A DNA stretch of 64,000 nt from Hoeflea sp. (lineage in GTDB: Bacteria > Pseudomonadota > Alphaproteobacteria > Rhizobiales > Rhizobiaceae). Location: NCBI RefSeq assembly GCF_014359905.1, contig NZ_JACIYP010000004.1:1-64000 (forward strand), written 5' to 3'. Each line of letters begins with the position of its first letter. The stretch's first letter is position 1. Below, one piece after another: positions 18,018 through 24,954 of this stretch. The notes under the pieces are model-generated. The model saw nothing but the letters and a program-made list of their open reading frames with translations, had not been told where the DNA came from and ran no database searches. Both the position numbers and the translations under genes were made by a program.

Positions 18018-18559
18018 TCAAGCTTCTGGTCACGGGCGTCTGGATCTGTGGAGTGGCGCTTGCGTCCGTCTATTTTTCTGTCCAGACCGCAAACCAGAAG
18101 GACGAAGTCGAGGCTGATCCGGCCATGTTCGGCGGGCTTGAGACCGTTCGCGGTGAAATCACCTCGATTCCCGTGATCAGGGACGGCGCGGTTCAGGGCT
18201 ACTTCCTCACCCGCCTGTCCTATACAATCGAGCCGGAGAAAGCGCAAAAACTGACCATTCCGGTGCCCGATCTGGTCACTGACGCGCTTTACTCCGCCCT
18301 GGTCGGAGAGCAGCTCATCGATTTTTCGGGTGACAGGGAATTCGATCTCGAAGGCTTCAAATCGCGGGTCAAGGACACGCTCAACGAGCGGCTTGGCGAG
18401 ACCGTGTTTCATGACGTCATTGTCGAGCAGATCGATTTCCTGTCGAAAGCCGATATCCGCTCGAACATGCAGCGAGGCGGCACCGATCTTTTAAAGGGCG
18501 AACCCGTGGTTGAAGCCGCCGAAACCGAGCCGTCGCAAGCAACCGCACCCACCCATTGA
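18014..18559 (+). CDS. FliL-like membrane protein at the end of the flagellar block
   Basis: A 181-aa protein with one N-terminal membrane helix (IKLLVTGVWICGVALASVYF) and a periplasmic domain. The C-terminal part (FKSRVKDTLNERLGETVFHD, VIVEQIDFLSKADIRSN) recalls the FliL fold, where a helix precedes a strand near the stator. It overlaps the FlgN-like gene at ATGA. A true FliL is normally encoded next to fliP, so this may be a second stator-associated protein. It ends 26 bp before a convergent glycosyltransferase gene. Confidence 0.6.
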   Translation: MIKLLVTGVWICGVALASVYFSVQTANQKDEVEADPAMFGGLETVRGEITSIPVIRDGAVQGYFLTRLSYTIEPEKAQKLTIPVPDLVTDALYSALVGEQLIDFSGDREFDLEGFKSRVKDTLNERLGETVFHDVIVEQIDFLSKADIRSNMQRGGTDLLKGEPVVEAAETEPSQATAPTH

Positions 18560-18584
18560 CGCGCAGCCGCAGCTCGCAAAGCGC

Positions 18585-19574
18585 TCAGTTGCTTTCGGGG
18601 TTGCGGTACTGCTCGTTGACCAGACCGAACTCCTCCATCAGGCGGCCGAGGGCAACCTGGATGTGGTAGAGGCCGATCACCGCCGAGCCTGTCTGCAGCC
18701 CCAGCTTCAATCCCCGCCACGGCGCAGCCGCCAGCAGCGCTAGCGATTTTGCGAAGGTCCGGATCCGGCCCGGCATCCCCGGCCATTGCCGTTTTTCGAG
18801 AATCGACGAGATCGCGCCATTGCGCAGCGAGCGCGCATTGAGCCAGGAAAACTCGGCGCGGCGCGGCAGCAGGGTTTCCATCACGGCGGCCTCGGCGCTC
18901 CAGGCAAAGCTGAAGCCGCGGGCCTTGGCCCGGCGATAGAAGTCGCTGTCACCGCCGCCGATGAAATTGAACGCCGGATCGAGAAAAGGCCTTGGCATCA
19001 TGTCGAGAACCGGACGCGTGATCAGAACATTGCCCGAGGAATAAAGGATCGGCACAGGGCCGGTTTTGAGATAATGCGGCGTGAACACCGGGTGCCTGCG
19101 CCAGCCGTCCAGCGACTTGTCGGCGAACACCGGAACCTGCGGGCCGCCCACCAGGTCGGCGCCGGTTTTCTGCGCGGTCTTCATCAGGCCCGACAGCCAG
19201 CCGGGCCCGGCGATCTCGTCATCATCGATCACGGCGATATGGGTCAGTCTGGGAAACTGCGCCAGCGCCGTTTCCCAGCCGGCATTGTAGGCATGGCAAT
19301 TGCCGCGATCGTGCGCCACGATAACGATGACCTTGACATGCGAGCTTTCGAGCCAATCCGCAGCTGCCCGCGCACCCTCGAGCCCGTCGGCGTCATTCTC
19401 CATGACGATGATGGCGGTCTCGCTTCCCAGGCCCTGGGCCTGGAGCGAATCCAGCGTCATGACCAGATGATCCGGCCGGCGGAAGGTTGGAAGCGTCACG
19501 GCAACGCGGACTGTTTCGGGCTTGAGGCCGGCAGAGCGGGCATGCTCGGAAACAGAAGCGGGGTCAGGCGTCAT
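18585..19574 (-). CDS. Family 2 glycosyltransferase
   Basis: Predicted nucleotide-sugar-dependent transferase with a GT-A fold. Residues about 22-130 hold the core: VRVAVTLPTFRRPDHLVMTL, then NCHAYNAGWETAL and the metal-binding IAVIDDDEIAGPGWL. Near residue 210 a GGGDSDFYRRAKARGFSFAW stretch matches the acceptor-side motif of GT2 enzymes. The 329-aa protein has no obvious membrane segment. It points toward the flagellar block and is the first gene of the polysaccharide locus; sugar and acceptor cannot be told from sequence. Confidence 0.85.
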   Translation of the reverse strand: MTPDPASVSEHARSAGLKPETVRVAVTLPTFRRPDHLVMTLDSLQAQGLGSETAIIVMENDADGLEGARAAADWLESSHVKVIVIVAHDRGNCHAYNAGWETALAQFPRLTHIAVIDDDEIAGPGWLSGLMKTAQKTGADLVGGPQVPVFADKSLDGWRRHPVFTPHYLKTGPVPILYSSGNVLITRPVLDMMPRPFLDPAFNFIGGGDSDFYRRAKARGFSFAWSAEAAVMETLLPRRAEFSWLNARSLRNGAISSILEKRQWPGMPGRIRTFAKSLALLAAAPWRGLKLGLQTGSAVIGLYHIQVALGRLMEEFGLVNEQYRNPESN

Positions 19575-19721
19575 GGGTGCGCATCCGGTTGAGGCAATCC
19601 TTATTCAATCACACGAATCTGAAGATTGCCTGAAAATCACATGCAGCATTTGATGCGAGCGTTTAATGCGCCGTTCAAGCCGATCGGTTAAGGTCAGCCA
19701 CGCTATCAAAATGGATCCCGC

Positions 19722-20894
19722 ATGCATTTTGTCTTCATCTCCTCGCTTGTCCCGGTGCAGTCCCCTGCATCAGGCTATGACATTGCCAACCATGTGATTG
19801 TCGACGCCATCAGGCTTCTCGGCCACAAGGTGTCGGTGTTGGGTTTCCTGCAGCCGGGCCACCGGCCCGCAGCGCCAGAGGACACGCGCCTTCTGGGACA
19901 GCTCGAGGTCACGAATGCGCGGGTCACGAAATGGCAAAAAGCACTGTGGCTCAAGGAGGCCTTCGTGCAGGGCGAACCGGTCTCCGTGGCAAAGATGCAT
20001 GCAGCGCGGCCCTCCGAAATTCGTGCCGCGCTGGACGCCTTGGGTGAGATTGACGGGCTGATCCTCAACTCCGTGCAATTGCCGGGCGCGTTTGCGGACA
20101 TCTTTTCGGCCTGGCCGTGCATCTTCGTCGCCCACAATGTCGAGGCCCGAAGTGCGGCCGACAATGCCGAAGGCGCGGGCGATCCGCTGACCCGGTTTCT
20201 GTTTGCCCGCGACGCACGCCTGCTTGGAGAGCTCGAACGGGCGCTTTGCGCGTCATCACGTCACGTTTTCACCCTTGCCGAGGCCGACCGCGCCGAACTT
20301 GGCGTGGGTGAGGGGGACCGTTCCACCGCGCTGCCGCTGGTCACCTCGGTCACGCCGCCCGGCGGTCCCGCGCCGCGCGCGGCCCTTTATGACGCGGGCA
20401 TGATCGGGTCCTGGACATGGGCCGCCAACCGCGCAGGGCTCGACTGGTTTCTCGCGGACGTGGTTCCGCGGCTGCCGTCCGATTTTCGCATCGCCATTGC
20501 AGGTGGCACAGGGGCGGGGGTTCCCTCCGCGCCCGCTAATGTAAGGTTTCTCGGCCGCGTCGACGATGCCCGCGCCTTCGTCCGCTCCTGCCGCATCATT
20601 CCGCTGGTTTCCCGCACCGGCACCGGCGTTCAGCTCAAGACCATCGAGACCTTCGAAATGGGGCTGCCGTCGGTTGCCACCGCCAACGCCTTGCGCGGGA
20701 TCTCGCACCTGCCGGGCAATTGCGTTGCGGCCGATGATCCCGGCGCCTTTGCCGCAGCCCTCATCGACCTGGTGGGCCGGTCACGGGCCGGGGAGGCGCT
20801 CGACAGTGACGGGCGCGCATTCCATAAGGAGCAGCTCTCCGGCCTGAGCCGCGCCCTGGCGCACGGCCTTTCCTGCGGTGGCTGGAAGAGTTAA
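19722..20894 (+). CDS. GT4-like glycosyltransferase (GT-B fold)
   Basis: The 390-aa product starts MHFVFISSLVPVQSPASGYD, where the loop before the first helix contacts the acceptor in GT-B enzymes, and contains CIFVAHNVEARSAADN and the C-terminal nucleotide-binding part VSRTGTGVQLKTIETFEMGL followed by PSVAT. This last motif identifies group 1/GT4-type transferases. It is transcribed away from the GT2 gene, with an AT-rich promoter gap of 147 bp. The specificity is unknown. Confidence 0.82.
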   Translation: MHFVFISSLVPVQSPASGYDIANHVIVDAIRLLGHKVSVLGFLQPGHRPAAPEDTRLLGQLEVTNARVTKWQKALWLKEAFVQGEPVSVAKMHAARPSEIRAALDALGEIDGLILNSVQLPGAFADIFSAWPCIFVAHNVEARSAADNAEGAGDPLTRFLFARDARLLGELERALCASSRHVFTLAEADRAELGVGEGDRSTALPLVTSVTPPGGPAPRAALYDAGMIGSWTWAANRAGLDWFLADVVPRLPSDFRIAIAGGTGAGVPSAPANVRFLGRVDDARAFVRSCRIIPLVSRTGTGVQLKTIETFEMGLPSVATANALRGISHLPGNCVAADDPGAFAAALIDLVGRSRAGEALDSDGRAFHKEQLSGLSRALAHGLSCGGWKS

Positions 20895-20947
20895 CAAAAG
20901 GTATAGTGGCGGCTTAACCGAGATTGCCAAATGACGGTGCCGGCATT

Positions 20948-20962
20948 TTAAGAAACTGCTAA
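20948..20962. promoter_or_regulatory. CtrA-like site (7 of 8) before the wecG-type gene
   Basis: TTAA, seven bases (GAAACTG), CTAA. One mismatch to the CtrA consensus. It lies 68 bp before the next start codon. A chance match is possible. Confidence 0.3.
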
Positions 20963-21029
20963 CAGATGTTCGCGGGACAGCCAGGATGGAATGGCCGCAT
21001 CGGACGACGCGTGGAGTTGAAAGCCGGGA

Positions 21030-21800
21030 ATGGAACAGGAGCAGCATCGCGACATCATCGGGATCCGGGTAACAGCGCTTGGATGGCGCCAGGCGCTGGA
21101 TCAGTTGACGCGCGGCCTTGATGAGAAGGGCCCGCAGCGCATCTTCAATTTTCTCAACGCCAACAATGCCAATCTGGCCATGCGCGATCCCGTTTACCGC
21201 CAGGGGCTTTCCCGCTGCGAAGTGCTGCCCGATGGCGTTGGCGTTGATATCGCCTCCCGCACGCTGCACGGCGTTTCGTTTCCCGCCAACCTCAATGGCA
21301 CCGATTTCATTCCGGCGCTTCTGGTGCACGTCGAGCGCCCGCTCAAGGTTGCGCTGATCGGCGCCCGCCCGGAAATGCTCGCCGGTGCTGCGAAGAACTT
21401 CAAGATCCTGACGCCATGGCACGAATTCCACCAGGTCTCCGACGGCTTTTTTGACAAGTCCGACAGTTCACAAGTGCTTGAAAAGCTGGCGGCACTCGAT
21501 CCGGATATCACGCTGGTGGCGATGGGAACCCCGCAGCAGGAGATCTGGATCGACAGCAACATCCGTCACGGCCATGGCCGCATGGTGTTTGGCGTCGGCG
21601 CCCTGTTCGATTTCATCTCGGGCGCCGTGCCGCGCGCGCCGATGGCGGTTCGCAAACTCAGGCTTGAATGGGCCTGGCGGCTCATTCAGGAGCCGTCGCG
21701 GTTGTGGTACCGCTATATCGTCGGCAATCCGGTTTTCCTCTTCCACGTCTTCCGCTACAAGTTTTCCCGCGTGAACCGCACTTCGCAGATTCCTGCCTGA
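21030..21800 (+). CDS. WecG/TagA/CpsF-family glycosyltransferase
   Basis: GT26-type enzyme that adds a sugar (ManNAc or ManNAcA in WecG/TagA, glucose or glucuronate in others) to a lipid-linked intermediate. The 256-aa protein has the full family pattern: IFNFLNANNANLAMRDPVYR, CEVLPDGVGVDIASRTLHG, VAMGTPQQEIWIDSN and FGVGALFDFISGAVPRAP, then LRLEWAWRLIQEPSRLWYRY. The basic C-terminal tail probably contacts the membrane. It shows that the locus makes an undecaprenyl-linked glycan. The DUF6492 gene follows after 35 bp. Confidence 0.92.
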   Translation: MEQEQHRDIIGIRVTALGWRQALDQLTRGLDEKGPQRIFNFLNANNANLAMRDPVYRQGLSRCEVLPDGVGVDIASRTLHGVSFPANLNGTDFIPALLVHVERPLKVALIGARPEMLAGAAKNFKILTPWHEFHQVSDGFFDKSDSSQVLEKLAALDPDITLVAMGTPQQEIWIDSNIRHGHGRMVFGVGALFDFISGAVPRAPMAVRKLRLEWAWRLIQEPSRLWYRYIVGNPVFLFHVFRYKFSRVNRTSQIPA

Positions 21801-21835
21801 GTGCCGCATACGCCCAGGAACAGTCCGGGACCGTC

Positions 21836-22714
21836 ATGAAGACAGCTGTGATGACCTCTTCCTATGCCGGCGATTACGATCGCTGCGCGCTTCTGTGCGA
21901 AAGCATGGACCGCTTCATGCAGGGAGACTGGAGTCACTCGATCCTTGTCGAACGCCATGACGTCGCGCTGTTCCGGAAGCTTGAAGGCCCGAAGCGGACG
22001 GTGGTCAGCGAGGCCGAGCTTTTTCCGGTCTGGCTGCGTGCGTTCCCCGATCCTTTCAGCCTGGGCCGGCGCCGCGTCTGGCTGAGTCCGTTCTCCGCTC
22101 CCTTGCGCGGCTGGCATGCGCAGCAGCTTCGGCGTCTGGCGATGGCGCGCCATGTCGAGGCCGACACGCTGCTTTCCATTGATTCCGATGTCGTGCTCGT
22201 GCGTCCCTTCGATCCCGCCAGCCTCTGGGATGGAAACCGTCTGCGCATGTTCCGCGCCGACAATGGCGCCGTGCAGGCAACGCCCGGCCATCTTGAGTGG
22301 CTTGCCCATGCGGGCGACATTCTCGGCCTGCCGCAGAGGCCCGATCCCGCGCATGACTATATCTCCAACATGGTCGCCTGGCGCGTGGACACCGCACGCG
22401 CGCTGCTCGACCATATCGAGACCCGCACCGGGAAGAGCTGGATCCGCGCGGTCATCTCGTCGCGCGCCATCTCCGAATGCATGATCTATGGGCGCTATGT
22501 CGACGAGATCCTCGAGGGCGCCGGTCACTATCCCGACAGCCGGTCTCTGTCGCATGTGATCTGGTTCAAGGAGACCTACCCGCAGACCCCCGAAGGGCTT
22601 GATCAGTTCATGGCCGAACTCAAGCCCGATCAGATCGCCATCGGCGTCCAGTCCTTCATCAACCGGCCCCTGTCCGAGATTCGCCGCGCGGCGTTTTCCG
22701 TCACTGCCGGGTAA
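21836..22714 (+). CDS. DUF6492-family putative glycosyltransferase
   Basis: A 292-aa protein from ATG 21836 (MKTAVMTSSYAGDYDRCALL). An earlier in-frame start at 21668 would run through the end of the wecG-type gene and adds no family sequence. It has a GT-A-like arrangement: an N-terminal strand-loop, then TLLSIDSDVVLVRPFDPASL carrying a DxD-type metal motif, and later LSHVIWFKETYPQT. Proteins of this DUF occur in capsule and exopolysaccharide loci and are thought to be glycosyltransferases. The acceptor is unknown. Confidence 0.75.
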   Translation: MKTAVMTSSYAGDYDRCALLCESMDRFMQGDWSHSILVERHDVALFRKLEGPKRTVVSEAELFPVWLRAFPDPFSLGRRRVWLSPFSAPLRGWHAQQLRRLAMARHVEADTLLSIDSDVVLVRPFDPASLWDGNRLRMFRADNGAVQATPGHLEWLAHAGDILGLPQRPDPAHDYISNMVAWRVDTARALLDHIETRTGKSWIRAVISSRAISECMIYGRYVDEILEGAGHYPDSRSLSHVIWFKETYPQTPEGLDQFMAELKPDQIAIGVQSFINRPLSEIRRAAFSVTAG

Positions 22715-22843
22715 GGCGTGACGGCCCCGGTTCGGCGCCGCTGCCAAGGCCGGGCAGGCCACACGGGAGCCTCCGGATGCAAAACGGCAAGCCACCGAAA
22801 GGAGGCCTGCCGCTGACATGGTCAAAGATCGGCTTGGGACTGT

Positions 22844-23188
22844 CTACAGATCCAGTTCAAGCCCGTCTTCGCAGAAGTCAAACTTGGCCGGCTCGGATTC
22901 GCTGCCGTCCGCGAACACGGCCTTCACCCACTGATCGCACGCCTCATAATTTGTGCTTTGCGACCATACGAGATTCACGGTCGCACCCGGCTTGATGCCC
23001 TTGCCGATGTCGAAGTAACCCCATTCCTTCTTGTCCTCGGAGACCAGGACTTCGGTCACGGCGGAATCTGTCGTGTTGGTGGCCGTGAAGGAAAACTCTT
23101 CGGCATGGGCGCCGAGAGCGAGAATTCCGTTTCCGGCGATGCCGAAAGCGAGTGCAACGATACCCGTCCGAACACTGTTGGGCTTCAT
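22844..23188 (-). CDS. Small secreted beta-rich protein
   Basis: A 114-aa protein with a signal peptide (VRTGIVALAFGIAGNGILAL, cut after GAHA). The mature 85 residues hold VTEVLVSEDKKEWGYFDIGK, GIKPGATVNLVWSQSTNYEA and two Cys residues, one in EACDQWVKAVFADGSE and one in KFDFCEDGLEL. This pattern (valine-rich strand, WG, PG turn, Cys-x-Asp, DG, Cys) resembles a widespread family of small periplasmic beta-sandwich proteins of unknown role. It is convergent with the DUF6492 gene. Any link to polysaccharide is unproved. Confidence 0.75.
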   Translation of the reverse strand: MKPNSVRTGIVALAFGIAGNGILALGAHAEEFSFTATNTTDSAVTEVLVSEDKKEWGYFDIGKGIKPGATVNLVWSQSTNYEACDQWVKAVFADGSESEPAKFDFCEDGLELDL

Positions 23189-23421
23189 GTTCTGTCCTTT
23201 GATGAAAGTGAGTGAGACAGGCGAAGTTCTGGCATTCTCCTGAAGGAAAGGGGAAGGAAATTATTGCGTCTGGGTTCCAATTTTGTTCACCGCCGTCCGG
23301 GTGCGGATGCAGAGGCCTGTGGCGTGGCCGAAAACCATGGTTCCCCTGGGGTTTCGAAGAGCCAGCCCGCAATCCACTGATCGGGTGGCGCGACCGGATT
23401 GAACGCATGAGCCCGACCGAC

Positions 23422-24693
23422 CTAGATCGGGCGCTGCTTGATCGAGCGCAGCGCACGGTAGGTCAGCAGCGCCGATTGCACATACAGCACCAGAAACGCC
23501 GCGTTCAGCAGTCCGACCCAGACCGGCGTGTCCAGCGCCATGCCCAGCACCCAGGCGAGCAGCAGCGCTTTGGCGACCGCCAGCGAGGCCAGCACCAGCA
23601 TGCGGATGAAGGTCCGCCCCGTCGCATAGAGCAGTTCCGAATGATACTCGATGAGATTGCGGAGGGCCGGCACCATCGCCACCAGGATCAGCAGCGGCGC
23701 GACCTCGGAGACGTTCTTGCCCAGCGCAGTGGGGAAGATCCACAAAAACCCGGCCATGCCCAGAAGACCGGCCGTCGAGACCGCCGCCACCGCGCCTTCC
23801 AGCAGGAACCGGGTCTTGACATCATCCAGCATTTTCGAGCTGCGCATCAGCCGTTGCGTCAGCACCGTCAGGAAAGCGCGCACCGGAAGCGCGGTCAGGT
23901 CGACCAGCCGCATGATCATCGCATAGATCCCGGCTGCCGCCGGTCCCCCCAGCGACAGCACCAGCACCTTGTCGAGTTCGGACTGGACGTAGAACAGCAT
24001 CTCGGCGCCGGCCACCGACACGGCATCGGCCCAGCGCCTGAGGTACAGCGCGGGCTTCCAGCGCAGCCGTATCTTTGGATAGAAGAACGCCACGGCGATG
24101 ATGGCGGCGAGATCATTGGCCAGGATGTAATAGGTCGCCCAGACTTCGAGAGACCCGTCCGTCAGCCAGGTAAACAGGACGGCCGCCACGGTCTTGAAGG
24201 TCGTGGCGATCACCACCAGCGCGGCGCCTGCCGCAAACCGGTTGACGCCATAACTGACGATCACGGCGATTTCCATCAGCCGCCAGCACAGCACCTCGGC
24301 CAGGATGATCTTGGCGAAGGTGATGCCGTCCATCTCGCCCGCAAAGATCAGGGCATAGGTGGCCCAGGCGGCCAGCGCGATCACCGGCGCCGACAGCACC
24401 ATGCCTCCCAGAAAGCCTGCGGTGTAGACGCCGAGAAGACGGGTCTTGACCGTGGCGATGCGGTAGAGCGGCGAGACGAAGCCGAACGCCAGCAATCGCG
24501 ACAGCATGATTCCGCAGGCCGAAGCGGTGGCGAACAGGCCGAACTCGCTGATCGACAGCGTGTTGGCGATCGCGATGAAATACACCAGCGATATGACGAG
24601 CCGTCCGGCCGATCCGCCCATCATGGACAGATAGGCGCGGATGGAGCCGCTGTTCGCGCTCGTGAAGTTTTTCAGGCGTGCAATCATGGACAC
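23422..24693 (-). CDS. Wzx-type polysaccharide flippase
   Basis: A 423-aa integral membrane protein with about 12 hydrophobic segments, no large soluble domain, and the MATE/Wzx pattern at the N-terminus (SGSIRAYLSMMGGSAGRLVI, TLSISEFGLFATASACGIML) and in the centre (VAGAEMLFYVQSELDKVLVL). It probably flips an undecaprenyl-linked glycan across the inner membrane, which fits the transferases and the Wzz protein beside it. It is transcribed leftward, divergent from the Wzz gene across a 261-bp AT-rich region. No Wzy polymerase is evident nearby. Confidence 0.85.
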   Translation of the reverse strand: MSMIARLKNFTSANSGSIRAYLSMMGGSAGRLVISLVYFIAIANTLSISEFGLFATASACGIMLSRLLAFGFVSPLYRIATVKTRLLGVYTAGFLGGMVLSAPVIALAAWATYALIFAGEMDGITFAKIILAEVLCWRLMEIAVIVSYGVNRFAAGAALVVIATTFKTVAAVLFTWLTDGSLEVWATYYILANDLAAIIAVAFFYPKIRLRWKPALYLRRWADAVSVAGAEMLFYVQSELDKVLVLSLGGPAAAGIYAMIMRLVDLTALPVRAFLTVLTQRLMRSSKMLDDVKTRFLLEGAVAAVSTAGLLGMAGFLWIFPTALGKNVSEVAPLLILVAMVPALRNLIEYHSELLYATGRTFIRMLVLASLAVAKALLLAWVLGMALDTPVWVGLLNAAFLVLYVQSALLTYRALRSIKQRPI

Positions 24694-24874
24694 CGTGTCA
24701 GCGGGACGAACGCGGGGCCCGCAATCGCCGTTTCAGTCTCCCACCCTTAGCGGAAAATTGTTAATTCGCCGTTTGATCTTGGCTTTCCTGCATGGGTGCC
24801 GGCGCCGCCGCAGTCGGGCAGCGTGGCCGCCAATTCACCGAAGAATCGACGATTTTGCGTTTGCCGGCCGGAAA

Positions 24875-24889
24875 TTAACCATTTGTTAC
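24875..24889. promoter_or_regulatory. CtrA-like site (7 of 8) before the Wzz/GumC gene
   Basis: TTAA, seven bases (CCATTTG), TTAC. The first half is the favoured TTAACCAT form. It lies 66 bp before the Wzz start in the AT-rich divergent promoter. One mismatch; binding inferred. Confidence 0.4.
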
Positions 24890-24954
24890 CCATGAATTTA
24901 TAGCTTGCCTTAACGAAATCGAAATTATGCCAGCAAGGGTGGCTTAAGCCGGAC

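Noticed and set aside
23212-24750. 512-codon open frame on the + strand
   Set aside because: Antisense to the flippase; the His/Gln/Arg-rich translation is the mirror of membrane codons.
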